Shown: positions 1 to 10,706, numbered from the stretch's first letter. The stretch: DNA of 64,000 nucleotides from Chaetoderma sp. LZ-2023a (GCA_034401795.1 CM067360.1:56465768-56529767); one strand, 5' to 3'. Numbers and translations are program-made. The notes: a model not told the origin generated them from the sequence alone.

Positions 1-289
1 TCTTAATTTTCTTGAAATCTGTTAGGTCTTTGCAGATCAATTCTTAGGGGGATAACTCTCGCAAATACAGGCAAAGACTAACCTAACATGAACATGACAT
101 CTGTCTTACGAGTATTAAGTTATATTACAAATTTAGGTGAAATCTGAACTATTCTAACAAAGCAATTATTCAGGAACATTCACATGTATGTAGTACATAC
201 ATATGTATGTACGAACGGGAACATTCCTATATCCACTTGAACTTGAAATTTGCTTGTTTGTGGTTGCTTAGCACGTTACTAGTCGATCT
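1..289. other. AT-rich non-coding DNA, presumably intron
   Basis: I see no open frame with protein-like composition, no RNA gene and no clear repeat here beyond a short run of CATGTA/TACATA-type words near 185-210. Given the + strand myotubularin exons that follow, it is most simply intron of that gene. Confidence 0.4.
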
Positions 290-505
290 GTCCAAAAAGA
301 TCTTTGCAATGCTCTAGAGAAATGGCCATTTGCAGGCCAAGCAAGGACTATTTTTGATATTTTAACACTGGAATGATTAGTTTGATAAATGAGTCAGTCC
401 TTCTAGAGATAAATTTTCAAAAATAGCCATGTACATGTATTAGTTGGCAAATGGACATTAATTTAGCAAAAATGTAAATTTTCTTAACCAGTCATAACCA
501 ATAAA
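290..505. repeat. Fold-back element FB1, diverged copy
   Basis: FB1 is my label for a palindromic repeat of about 240 bp found some twenty times in this window. A good copy begins TTAACCCTTTAACACT and ends in the complement (GTTAAAGGGTTAA), with inner arms reading ATGTCCATTTGCAGACCAAG, then CCACTGGAATGACTGGCTCG, a loop, and their reverse complements. No coding capacity. Here the arms (CCATTTGCAGGCCAAG on the left, GCAAATGGACATT on the right) are recognisable but mutated, so this is an old insertion. Confidence 0.65.
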
Positions 506-579
506 ATGTTAAATAGTGAATTCTACATCGGAGCTTTAGAAGCTACTGCAGCACTCAGCGTTAAAATTAATTAAGCCTA

Positions 580-1275
580 AAGGCAGGTTTTCACGATCAG
601 ATTAATCTGACAGACAAATTTGAAGCAAAAATCTGATGTCATAGCACAAATCTGAAGAGCGTTTAAACTGTCAGATTAATCTGTCAGACAAATCTGATGA
701 AAAAATCTGACGAAAAGATTTGCTGAAAATATTTGATGTAAAAATCTGAAGAAATGTTCTGATGAAAAATATGACGTCATTAGCGTTGTCACGGGTGGCA
801 GTAGACAACATTTCTATAAAGTGGGCTTAACGATTCCTACAAACAATTCTACTGTCATTTAATTATGGACCTCTCATTAAAATCACTCAAAAGTCGAAGT
901 GACGCGGGCGCATAGATTTTGCTTTCTGGTTGATAACATCAAAGATGAGTATAAATTTAAAGCACACTTTCTGATTGGCCACGCCTTCAGACAAAACCTG
1001 AAGAAATTGAACCTGTCCAACTCTTCAGATTTGCCTTTAGACAATGTCAGACACCAGATTCTTGGTTTACACATTAAGATTTTATCGAATTCAACAAATC
1101 TGAAGAACCTTCAGATTCGCCATCAGATGTTAGATATCAGACTTCAGATTTTTGGTTTACATGGTTAGTTTTATGGAAATTTAAAAATCTGAAGAATCAT
1201 CAGATTCTCCATCAGATTTTCGACTTCAAATTTTATGTTTACATGGTCAGATTAATCTGATCATGAAAACCGGCA
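580..1275. mobile_element. Non-autonomous DNA transposon with terminal inverted repeats
   Basis: The left end reads GGTTTTCACGATCAGATTAA and the right end is nearly its reverse complement, giving imperfect TIRs of about 28 bp. The interior is made of many degenerate repeats of AAATCTGA / TCAGATTT in both orientations and codes for nothing convincing. I could not settle a target-site duplication, so the superfamily is open. It sits within about 50 bp of the splice acceptor of the next exon. Confidence 0.6.
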
Positions 1276-1324
1276 TCTAGATATTTGTACGTATTTTTAT
1301 TTTCATGGTTTCTTTTATTTGTAG

Positions 1325-1474
1325 ATTCATTGAAGGAGTTTTGGAGCACAGACCTGATGTGGCTGTCTGCTCTGGAGAATACGAGGTGGCTTGAGAATGT
1401 ACAAGCATGCCTAAAAGCAGCCACACAATCAATAGAGTGTATGATGAAGAAGGAAAGAACAGTCATTCTTAAAG
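1325..1474 (+). CDS. MTMR12: Myotubularin-related pseudophosphatase (MTMR12-like), internal exon
   Basis: Internal exon encoding part of the phosphatase-like core of a myotubularin-related protein of the MTMR10/11/12 group, catalytically inactive adaptors that partner active myotubularin 3-phosphatases on phosphoinositide membranes. It follows the acceptor TTTCTTTTATTTGTAG and ends AAAG|GTACAT. It begins with two bases of a split codon and ends with one. The product contains DLMWLSALENTRWLENVQ, diagnostic of myotubularins and, as I recall, very close to MTMR12. The last base joins the first two of the exon at 5021 to make a GAG codon, so the exons are in phase and consecutive. A TIR transposon ends just before the acceptor and a LINE starts just after the donor. 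Assignment to MTMR12 rather than MTMR10 is from memory. Confidence 0.87.
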
Positions 1475-1586
1475 GTACATATTTTTCTGATGACTAGTAA
1501 CTATCTGCTTGTCAGAATCTATCACAAATAGAATGATGGCTAAAATGATATTTTATTACCTTCAGCCCATAAGAGGTAGAGGGTAG

Positions 1587-1650
1587 TGCGTGTGTGCGTG
1601 TGTGCGTGCGTGCGTGTGCATGTGTGCACTTGTGTCTGTCTGTCTGTGTC
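1587..1650. repeat. GTGTGC/GTGT microsatellite
   Basis: Imperfect alternating GTGCGTGTGTGC tract. Potential Z-DNA; it produces spurious cysteine/valine-rich reading frames, which are not genes. Confidence 0.85.
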
Positions 1651-1654
1651 TCTG

Positions 1655-3640
1655 TGTCAAGCGCTGTATCTCAAAAACTACTGTCCAACTACGGACAAAA
1701 GTTCAGGACTTGGCTTATGCATGGGATCGTATGGAGAGGGCACACGCAACAGCAATGATGACATTCCTTAGTTCCAATGGCCTATTTGACACAAATATGG
1801 CTTTCAAACACCCATGGCATCACTGGATAACATGGACCGGACATATTGTTGATCGCAAAGCCCCAAAAGGTTCTACAACAGCTGTCTTCAACCAAATAAG
1901 CTTCATACTATGCAAGACAGAAGCAAAACCTTTACTCCGGAATGCTCGTTCCTATGGTGGCATAGACCTCAATTCTGACCACAAGTAGGTCATTACACGC
2001 CTTCAGATGAATGATCTCTACCTAATATATAAACGCCATATCAGGCAAGAGGTTAGAGTCACCTACAACTTACCCAAGCTCATCAACGACACAAACACTC
2101 AAATGTCATATAAAAAGGCCCTCGGGGAGCAGATAGCTAACATTGACGTCAGCTCCGATCCAAATGAAGGCGTAACCAAAATACTGAAATCTATGAAATC
2201 ATCAGCTACCAGCACCATAGGTGTTCTTAAAAACAACCAAACTAGGTATACTGACGACCCTCTAGTAGTAAAACTGTCAGCAGAGCAGAAAGCGTTACGG
2301 CTGCGCATCTATCAAAGTGGGCAAAGTGAAGACCACACCAAACTACGCTTGGAGTGCTATAACATTCTGCGCCACATTAACGAATGCTTAAAAATCCTTG
2401 CTATTCAACAAGCAGACTCCCTAGCAGATGAAATAGCTGCCACGGATGACTGTCACAAAATGTTTCGGGCAGCCCGAGCCCTGAGAGTTACTGACTACAC
2501 ACCACCACTCACTGTACACAACTATGAAGGAGAGTTTATTGGGACTGACCATGGAAAAGCCAAGGCAATTCGAGAATGGTTCAAGGAACAGTTCACTGCC
2601 AATTCTCAGGAGACCCCAGGGCATTACTAACACCAATTAAAGCAGCAGAAGTTGAGAAGGCACTTAAAGCCCTGAAAAATGGATGTGCATCGGGACCTGA
2701 TAGCATGAGCAGTGAACTATTCAAATATGCAAGTAACATTATCTCAAAACCAATCACGCACCTAATGAATTCAGCCTTTATGCCAATCTGCGACCAATTA
2801 ACAGCATACGGAAAATCCTAACCAATGTTACTCTATGCCCCATCCGAGACAAGATCGACGATTTCACTGAATCATGTCAAAGTGGCTTCAAATGTGGATG
2901 CAGCTGCGCAGCAGACATTGTATGGGCTCAACGCATGCTTGTGTCGGTCATCATGTCCAAACACTGGGACTTGCACAAAATGGGCATTGACATGTCACAA
3001 GCCTTCGACACAATTAAACGCTCAAAGATCCTAGATGTACTACACCAGGTCAGTTGCAATGAAGATGAGCTACGACTAGTGAGACTACTGCTTGCAGACA
3101 CCAAGCTGAGAGTACGAGTCAAGTCTGTAGAGTTTAAGACATCAATCGGCTCCTCGCAGGATGCTTTTCACCTGTTACCTTGCTGCTGCATTGAAATCCA
3201 AACGCAGCCCTAGACAAACTCGATGCCTGCCACCACAAACACCTACGCACCATCACTGGATACCGATGGACAGACAGCATAATTTCCAACGATGCACTGT
3301 ACAAGATGTGTAATACGTCGCTGCTGTCTGTAAAGGTCGCCCTGCAAAGATGGTCCATGTTTGGCCATGTGCTAAGGATGCCCGAAGAGTCACCAGCACA
3401 GAGAGCCTTGGAATTCGCCCTACTCTGAGCCAGCAAATAAAATGCCAGAAGAGGACGTCATTGCATAAATCTGCTAAGCGTGCTACGAGGTGACCTCAGG
3501 AAAGCAGGACTCGGGACACTCAAGTCAAGAATAGACCTGAGGAAGATGAGGATTTTGGCTGAGAACAAGACACAGTGGGCAAAAGCAGCTGTAGGATGTT
3601 TCTACTACTACAGCCGCAGAATACAGTAATCATACATACT
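1655..3640 (+). mobile_element. Non-LTR retrotransposon (LINE) copy 1, degraded
   Basis: The first open stretch (to about 2610, one in-frame stop near 1986) carries the C-terminal part of an APE-type endonuclease, with ARSYGGIDLNSDHK matching the conserved SDH box, then a linker region. After a frameshift near 2600 comes the reverse transcriptase start (VEKALKALKNGCASGPDSMS), then MGIDMSQAFDTIKRSKILD. The segment that should hold the catalytic YADD box is deleted between about 3200 and 3215, after which the C-terminal domain resumes (HKHLRTITG, FGHVLRMPEE). The 3' end near 3630 reads CAGAATACAGTAATCATACA. Clade uncertain (RTE/L2-like). Dead: stop, frameshifts and deletions. It lies in the MTMR intron. 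Confidence 0.88.
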
Positions 3641-4556
3641 GATCCAATTTGACTCAAATTTTAACACAATAAGCCTTACCCTGAATGGGGATTTTCAGAC
3701 ATTGCCCATGATGTGGATAAACTAGGACTGTGTTCCTCTTCGTGGTGAGCCCTTTTATTTTTCCGCATATCACACATCATATATATGTTGTTGTATGTTA
3801 TGATATGACATGATATCATATTTAAGGCCAGGCAGATCAGGACAAGGGGAAAATGTCTTATCCCTATGGAAACAGTGCCGTGTTTAAGCCCCTGAAGCGC
3901 CCACAGTTGCAGGAGTGTGTTGGGGTGTGGGGGTGGTGTCCGAGACCAAATAATGCAAATTTGGATTTATTATCCCCTCCTTGCAGGGGTGTGGGGGGAG
4001 GAGGGTGTTGTGTCTGTTGCAAATCCCACATTGGCATGTGGGCAAGGGGCATGGGGGCAACATCACTAAATGCAGTACTATGTAAAAGCTATTAGCAAGT
4101 TTAGGCAAAAACTCGCGTACATACTCTAGGGTAGATGAGCATGTGATCAGTTACCATCGGGTAAATAACCACATGTTTAATTTACATTGATTTCAATGCA
4201 AACAAGTGACCTACTCGACTTACCCTTGCTGATAGGTGGGTAGCATCGAGTACATACCCGAGTAGGTACTCTAGGCGTTTAGGCACTATTCTAGTAACTC
4301 GAGTTGCTACCCTACTTAGGGCGTAAACTCGTCATAATAGTATTATGCAGTCACATTGAATATGGCTGACGACTGGGTTCAGACTGATCTTGAAAAGACA
4401 AACTTCTTCATTACACACATTTATCATGTTTATACATGTATGTATCTGTTTATATGCCATTGGTTGTAATCAATCGTAACTCGAGGACAGCGCCAGGTAT
4501 TAATAACTAGTGACTATGGCCATCCATCCACATTTTACTAGCTCGATACAGAAAAT
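3641..4556. other. Intronic non-coding DNA, no clear feature
   Basis: G-rich tract around 3910-4060 and a stretch around 4110-4330 with several ACTCGAGTA / TACTCGGGTA-like words in both orientations. No protein-like frame, RNA gene or bounded transposon was recognised. Confidence 0.4.
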
Positions 4557-4645
4557 CTGTTAAATATTTTGTACCTAACTTAACAGGAGCCTGTTGCTGC
4601 CTACTGCAGCAACAGCTCCCAGTAAAATTAGGTTCAAAATGTTCC
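4557..4645. repeat. Fold-back element FB2
   Basis: FB2 is my label for a second palindromic repeat family of about 100 bp: TGTTGAATATTTTGAAACTA, then TTTGACTGGGAGCTGTTGCTG, a short loop, and the reverse complement. This copy has the central hairpin CTGTTGCTGCCTACTGCAGCAACAG. Other copies and half copies are scattered through the window. Confidence 0.7.
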
Positions 4646-4681
4646 TTACTTCTGAAAGAATGTTGTTTCAGGTTTGTGAGG

Positions 4682-4925
4682 ATTAACCCTTTAACGCTCA
4701 AGCCAGCCAAAAATGGATTCTGAAGTGGACATAGAAAATGGATAATTGCAGACCAAGAGAAGACTATTTTTTAACATTTACCACTGGAATAACTGGCTTG
4801 ATAAACGAGCTAGTCATTCCAGTGATAACTTTTCAATAAAAATATTCTCTCGTTCTGCAAATAGACAGCATTTACTATGAGAAATTTAGATTTTCTTTAA
4901 CTAGTTTGAGTGTTAAAGGATTAAA
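4682..4925. repeat. Fold-back element FB1
   Basis: Near full-length copy: starts GATTAACCCTTTAACG and ends GAGTGTTAAAGGATTAA. Central hairpin CCACTGGAATAACTGGCTTG and its complement. It lies about 100 bp upstream of the second myotubularin exon. Confidence 0.8.
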
Positions 4926-5020
4926 GGCTTAAAAACCCACCGTCACTGTCCAAAATGCAGGTGGGCCATTGAGCGGCTTGGACTATCTCTGTTTGTAAAT
5001 ACTCATTCTATCTGTTGCAG

Positions 5021-5193
5021 AGTCCAGTAGTCGTGATATGTGCTGTGTTGTTTCAAGCCTCATTCAACTGTTACTGGACCCTAACTGTCGCACGACTCAG
5101 GGACTGCAGGTGCTTATTCAGAAGGAATGGATTGCATTGGGACATCCATTCCAGAGGAGATGTGCATTTGTATTTAATGAGAGCACAGAAGAG
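5021..5193 (+). CDS. MTMR12: Myotubularin-related pseudophosphatase (MTMR12-like), next exon
   Basis: Acceptor CTATCTGTTGCAG, donor GAG|GTTTGT, 173 bp: two bases completing a codon with the exon at 1325-1474, then 57 codons. The product contains CCVVSSLIQLLLDP and LIQKEWIALGHPFQRRC, the conserved region just after the phosphatase P-loop of myotubularins. Across the splice junction the product reads ILKESSSRDMCC where active enzymes have the HCSDGWDRT loop: the catalytic Cys and Arg positions are Glu and Met. Loss of these residues is the hallmark of the MTMR10/11/12 pseudophosphatases, so the protein should bind or scaffold rather than hydrolyse phosphoinositides. Remaining 3' exons were not found to the right. 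They may lie in unrecognised exons, in the 19 kb gap or be missing. Confidence 0.88.
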
Positions 5194-5198
5194 GTTTG

Positions 5199-5910
5199 TA
5201 ATTAGGTTGATAACAACGTACTGAGTCTGTCCGCTTATTATCTGTGAGTTGACCCAGGGAAGCCTGTGACCCTTACCCTGCAGGTTGATGCCTATTGGCT
5301 CCATTGTGTGGAGCTGGTGAATCCAATGGTATTCCTTCTGTCTCCTCCATTTAGTGATGGCTTCATCTTCAGGATCTGAGGATAGGACTTTGATTATTCT
5401 GAATTGCATGTCTATTCTAGAATGTCCAGGACGATTTAAGTGCTTTGAAACAGGACTATCATATCTCTCATTTTGGTAGAGATTGGTGACGGAATGTAAG
5501 TGTTATTGAATGTGTATTTTGAGAGTACGTAGAGTTTCTCCCACATACTGCTTCTTGCATTTTGAACATGTTAGTAGGTAGACTACGTTTCTGGTTTGGC
5601 AATTGCCAATGATTTTGGACCTGTATGATAGTCCGGTGTGGGAGCTAGAGAATTCTTGTTCGGAGCATGCTAGGAGGTGAGCCGTCAGTGACTGACTGCT
5701 CCAACCTCTCTGCCTGGAATTCCGGCTTGGTGAGTTTATAGGCTGCGTTTCTCCACAGCCTGTAAGATACCAGATGTTGATCAGGGATTGCTGATTTTTG
5801 GTACTTGGGGTTGCTGGCGGTTTCTACGGCTGTGTTGGGTTGTGCTAGGACGATGTCGTCCTCTACCCTTCTTCTCTTCTGCGCTTTTTCTCTTCCCCTC
5901 TTGGAGGTTT
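5199..5910 (-). mobile_element. Penelope-like retroelement, 5'-truncated, GIY-YIG end
   Basis: On the minus strand, in shifted frames, the sequence encodes VVYLLTCSKCKKQYVGET (about 5535-5590), the GIY-YIG endonuclease motif with the extra cysteines of Penelope-like elements, followed by SPVSKHLNRPGHS and KEYHWIHQLHTMEPIGIN, the usual C-terminal part of that domain. The reverse-transcriptase domain is absent. At least one stop and one frameshift interrupt it. It starts within a few bases of the donor of the preceding host exon, in opposite orientation. Confidence 0.85.
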
Positions 5911-5959
5911 GTAATTACATAACATTTCTAGTCATGTAAAGCAATGCTGTTGTTTCTAC

Positions 5960-5992
5960 TACTTACTACTAGTATAACTACTGCCTTTGCTG

Positions 5993-6058
<66 letters not shown>

Positions 6059-6110
6059 GAACTACTGCCTTTACTGCTACTATTAGAACTACTGCCTTTT
6101 TTGCTACTAC
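5960..6110. repeat. CTA-trinucleotide microsatellite, tail of LINE copy 2
   Basis: About 20 perfect CTA/ACT repeats (5995-6057) bordered by variant units containing ACTGCCTTTGCTGCT. On the minus strand this follows directly the 3' end of the LINE at 6110, so it reads as that element's simple-repeat tail. The same variant unit builds the minisatellite at 7646-8280. Confidence 0.85.
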
Positions 6111-7645
6111 TATGTATGATTACTGTATTCTGCGGCTGTAGTAGTAGAAACATCCTACAGCTGCAATCAGTTCTTCGCTTTGGGCCACTGTGTCTTGTCC
6201 TCAGCCGAAATCCTTATCTTCCTCGGATCCATTCTTGACTTGAGAGTCCTGCTTTCTTGAGGTCACCTCATAGCATGCTTAACAGATTTATGCAATGACG
6301 TCCTCTCTTGGTTTTGTATTTGCTGGCTCTGAGTAGGGCAAATTCCAAGGCTCTGTGCTGATGTCTCCTCTGGCATCCTTAGCACATGGCCAAACATAGA
6401 CCATCTTTGCGGGGCAACTTTTACAGACAGTGGCGACGTATTACACATCTTGTATAGTGCTTCGTTGGAAATTATGCTGTCTGGCCATCTATGTCCAGTG
6501 ATGGTGCGTAGGTGTTTGCGGTGGCAGGCATCGAGTCTGTCTAGAGCTGCCTTTGGAGTTGCCCAGCTGTCACAGTTATACAGCATCAAGGATACGCAGG
6601 TTGCATTGTATAAATGTAGCCTATTTATCAAGGGCATCTTTGATCTACGAATCCATAGCTTCCAGAAGGCCTGGAAAGATATGTTCCCATAACGCAGCAT
6701 GCAGCAATGTCAGCAGTACTGCAAAACAGTGAGCCCAGGATTTTACTTTTCCTCCATGGTTCGCCGCCACAAAATTGGTCGTCATTTTCTTTTGTTTCAT
6801 GCTTTGTAGATAGGTATATGTGGATGAATTCTGTTTTGGATTCTTTCATAAAGAAATTCTCAATTTTTAGTTTGCTTGCAGCTATTGGGAGAAGTTCATC
6901 AAGGGTTTCTTTTCCTCATCTATGACGTCCACATCGTCGGCATATTCCATTTCTAGCGGCATACCCAGTATTGACACTGGGTTTTTTGGTCTTGTGGAAC
7001 TTTCCCGCACGGATTTCAATGTAGCGGCAAGGTAACAGGTGAAAAGCACCGGAGATAGACCATCTCCCTGTGGGGAGCCGATTGATGTCTCAAACTCCAC
7101 AGACTTCACTAACTTCACTCGTACTCTCAGCTTGGTGTCTGCAAGCGGTAGTCTCACTAGTCGTAGCTCATCTTCATTGCAACTGGCCAGGCGTAGTACA
7201 TCTAGGATCTTTGAGCGTTTAATTGTGTCTAAGGCTCGTGACATGCCAATGCCCTTATTGTGGAAGTCTCAGTGTTTGGACATGACTGCCGACACAAGCA
7301 TGTCTGAAGCCACTTTGGATGATGCGGCAAAGTCATCAATCTTGTCTTGGATGTGGCATAGAGTAACATTGGATAGGATTTTCTGTATGCTGTTGAGGAG
7401 CACAATGGGCCACAGATTGGGGGGGGTGCCAGGTGGCTTCTTGGGCTTGGGTAGTGCGATAAGTGTGCCCTGGCCTACAGCGTCGATGGGAAGGTGGTGC
7501 ATAAAAGTTGAATTGATTAGATGCGTGATCGGTTTTGAGATGTCACTTGCATATATGAATAGTTCATTGCTCATGCCATCAGGTCCGGATGCACGTCCAT
7601 TTTTCAGGGCTTTTAGTGCCCTCTCAACTTCTGTTTTAATTGGTG
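6110..7645 (-). mobile_element. LINE copy 2, same family as copy 1, 5'-truncated
   Basis: Minus-strand sequence homologous to the element at 1655-3640, but keeping parts that copy lost. From 7645 downwards: VERALKALKNGRASGPDGMS, LIALPKPKKPPGTPPN, a middle RT segment (MSRALDTIKRSKILD), IGSPQGDGLSPVLFTCYLA, the catalytic box EMEYADDVDVIDEE (about 6905-6950), then a C-terminal domain with LDACHRKHLRTITGHRW and RWSMFGHVLRMPEE. Several frameshifts break it. The endonuclease is missing: the 5' end abuts the 27-bp minisatellite, as expected for incomplete target-primed reverse transcription. Confidence 0.88.
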
Positions 7646-8280
7646 CTACTACTATAACTACTGCCTTTGCTGCTACCACTATAACTACTGCCTTTGCTGC
7701 TACTACTATAACTACTGCCTTTGCTGCTACTACTATAACTACTGCCTTTGCTACGACTGCTATAACTACTGCCTTTGCTGCTACTACTATAACTACTGCC
7801 TTTGCTGCTACTGCTATAACTACTGCCTTTGCTGCTACTGCTATACCTACTGCCTTTGCTGCTACTGCTATAACTACTGCCTTTGCTGCTACTGCTATAA
7901 CTACTGCCTTTGCTGCTACTGCTATAACTACTGCCTTTGCTGCTACTACTATACCTACTGCCTTTGCTGCTACTGCTATAACTACTGCCTTTGCTGCTAC
8001 TGCTATAACTACTGCCGTTGCTGCTACTGCTATAACTACTGCCGTTGCTGCTACTGCTCTAACTACTGGCGTTGCTGCTACTGCTATAACTACTGCCTTT
8101 GCTGCTACTGCTATAACTACTGCCGTTGCTGCTACTGCTATAACTACTGCCGTTGCTGCTACTGCTCTAACTACTGCCGTTGCTGCTACTGCTATAACTA
8201 CTGCCGTTGCTGCTACTACTGTAACTACTGCCATTGCTGCTACTACTGTAACTACTGCCTTTGCTGCTACTACTTGCTGC
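7646..8280. repeat. 27-bp minisatellite, about 23 units
   Basis: Tandem units of the type ACTGCTATAACTACTGCC + TTTGCTGCT, 27 bp, with occasional ACCTACT, GCCGTT and CTCTAAC variants. Because 27 is a multiple of three it gives long open frames on both strands (AITTAFAAT or VVIAVAAKA repeats). The unit matches the variant trinucleotide blocks in the LINE tail at 5960-6110. Confidence 0.93.
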
Positions 8281-8299
8281 TGCTGCCGCCGCCGCCACT

Positions 8300-9857
8300 C
8301 CTGCCTTTTTGACCAATCAGATTCAGTCTTATGCTGCTCGACTTTCTCTACTGAAAGTGTAAAATTGAGATAATTCGATCTAGTGGCATAAAATGTTGAA
8401 ATTCTCAGAAATTCTGTTCAATATTTTCTTATATTCCAGCAATTATTGGAGTATGTTATATTGATGTTATTCCAAATGACCTGAATTATGAATAATCTGT
8501 GATTGTATTTATGTGAAAAACATCCATTTTATTCACTTTTGTCATCAGTCATCACAGAATGACTTTAGGTTAAAAGGTTAAAATTTAGTTTTTTCAGCAT
8601 TAACATTTTCTGTTTAACTCATGTTAGCAATTCATATCTCAACTTTGGTTAATCATACTGGACCCAAACTTGGATACAGTACAGAACATAGTTAGCTTTA
8701 CTGTTTGATGGAGCAAAAACGAAACAAAAATGCGTCTTTTTGGCATCAAAAGCTTGTAGCATTTACAGGTGTGGCCAAACACCAAACGCATTTATTTTAT
8801 AGGCGCGTCTAACGGAAAGTCAAACCAGTCCTACAATATGTTAAATGCATTATGGAATATTTTAAACCCATCACGAAAAAAGTAAAATGCTCAATCAAAT
8901 GTATTCAGTAACGTAAAGTGGAATCGGTCTACGATCTGTCGATGACCCGTACATGTAGGTCTAAATTGCAATTGGAGCCGTATATGTGTTAAGTACATGC
9001 ATCACATTTAGTTATTTTTTTGATAATTGCCAAAATTCCATGTCATCATAATCATCAATCATACTTTTGTATAAAATGGGCATGTGTGAACTCCACACCT
9101 GGGTATTCTTTACTGTGTATGAAACCAGTGTGATGACAGTGCGTACATTTTAATAAATTTTCAATCCACAGTTTCTCTTGAAATCTGGATGAATATACCA
9201 AAATATTCTCTGAAATGGGATTATTACAATATAGTCTAATTTGAGCCAACGTAAAACGCATAACCTTTTAGAACAATATGTGCATCAGTTGCGGCTAGTG
9301 TTGTAATGTCTTATAACGGAAAGGGAAGCGATTTAAAAAATCTGCGAACCTGACATTCAGTTGTTTTCGAATTCGCTATTTCATACATAATATGTAACCG
9401 AAAATCTCCGCTTTTACATAGACATGCGCATGCATACATAATTGTTTTACCGGTGCCTGATATCCGAGTACGTAAGCTCATTACCCGTTTTCGGCAACGA
9501 GTATCACACGAGTCTGATTGGTCGAGAATACACGCATATTTAATGAGATTTAGCAAAGATGGCATCAACTGTTTAGAAAATAACATATTTTTGCTTGTGC
9601 AATACATCAATCTATGCACATATCGTGTATGCCACAGACTAAAGAGTAGACAGATAACGCAGAATAACGAAACTGTCAATCAGAAAGTGTAATACCTATA
9701 TATTTGACCGCTTCAGCATCTTAACTTGGCCTTATTACTGACAGTGCTTGAAATTAGTTTTCTCGAAAATTGTAAACAAAGACACGCATCGAGGATCGAG
9801 TTTATCGGATTGTTTATCTTCAACATTATTGTTTTTTCGCAACAAGAGATAAACGAA

Positions 9858-9893
<36 letters not shown>

Positions 9894-9950
9894 TCTCTTA
9901 TGACAATCTATGACTTTCTCCTTAGCAGTGACATCACATTTACTAAAACA
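8300..9950. other. Non-coding DNA without recognised gene
   Basis: AT-rich sequence with only short unconvincing frames. A TA microsatellite lies at 9860-9891. No splice-bounded protein-like exon, RNA gene or bounded transposon was recognised. Confidence 0.4.
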
Positions 9951-9954
9951 AGAA

Positions 9955-10004
9955 TGATAATGCAGGTTACTGGGCCAATATTGGCCTAATAACCTGCATT
10001 ATCA
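9955..10004. repeat. 50-bp near-perfect palindrome
   Basis: TGATAATGCAGGTTACTGGG followed by CCAATATTGG and the returning arm ending CCTGCATTATCA. 23 of 25 base pairs match with no loop. Possibly a minimal fold-back element. Confidence 0.8.
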
Positions 10005-10390
10005 GGGAAGAGGGCCCCAAATCAAAACCAATGAATTATCCACATTTTACCCATTTTACCTGAAATCCCAGAATTCCACTTTCACAGTCATTATATAATA
10101 ACGATGTTGAATATTTTGAAAGCAATTTGACTGGAAGCTGGCATTCGTAACAAATTTATTATTTTCTCTTGTCGGTTGAAAGGGTTAATTCAATAGTGGA
10201 AGTACTCCATTGTTGGAGGAGATATTCCCACCCTGTTATATAATGTGTGATTTCTGCGCTAAAGTCTGAGGGCGGTGTATGACCCGCTGTCGGGTCATAG
10301 GGCCTAACAGTACATGTATATAGTATATTACTGACTATATATTGTGCCGTATATTTTTAACCAAATATCACTCATGGTGGCGTTGTAAAC

Positions 10391-10585
10391 GTGGAATCAG
10401 ATACTGATCATAATGGTGAGACAGCTAATGCGTTGGACAGTGAAGGAAGCCACCACTACTGGAAAGACTTGAAGCTAGTACAGTACAGAGTGAGTGAACT
10501 GCTCCAGTCAGTGACAAAGAGTTTGCCTTTAAGTTTGGGATATTTTGGTGCATTCACCATGATCATTTGTGCCGTTTGCATTTAA
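10391..10585 (+). CDS. Possible terminal exon, unrecognised
   Basis: An open frame with protein-like composition: an acidic start (ESDTDHNGETANALDSEGS), a middle YWKDLKLVQYRVSELLQSV, and a hydrophobic end LSLGYFGAFTMIICAVCI before the stop, which could be a C-terminal membrane anchor. It stands in AT-rich DNA and its base composition differs from its surroundings. I see no strong acceptor upstream (the nearest is GTGGAATCAG) and no AATAAA just downstream. I do not recognise the product and it may be a chance frame. Confidence 0.2.
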   Translation: MESDTDHNGETANALDSEGSHHYWKDLKLVQYRVSELLQSVTKSLPLSLGYFGAFTMIICAVCI

Positions 10586-10706
10586 TTAACTGTTAAAGTT
10601 TGTTCTATTGAATAATTAGTTCTAACTATCATGATTAGATATAACAATAACACACCCAGAGTTAGTAGATAGTTGCTGTTATACGAATTGTACATTTTAG
10701 CAATTG

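Noticed and set aside
4100-4335. Cluster of ACTCGAGTA-like words as a regulatory array
   Set aside because: Irregular spacing and no clear unit. More likely a decayed repeat.
5959-6238. Poly-Leu, poly-Thr and poly-Ser frames
   Set aside because: Translations of the CTA trinucleotide tract.
7039-8373. Long open frame (444 codons) on +, and 321 codons on - (7269-8234)
   Set aside because: Artefact of the 27-bp minisatellite fused to antisense or sense LINE sequence. The period is a multiple of three, so frames stay open.
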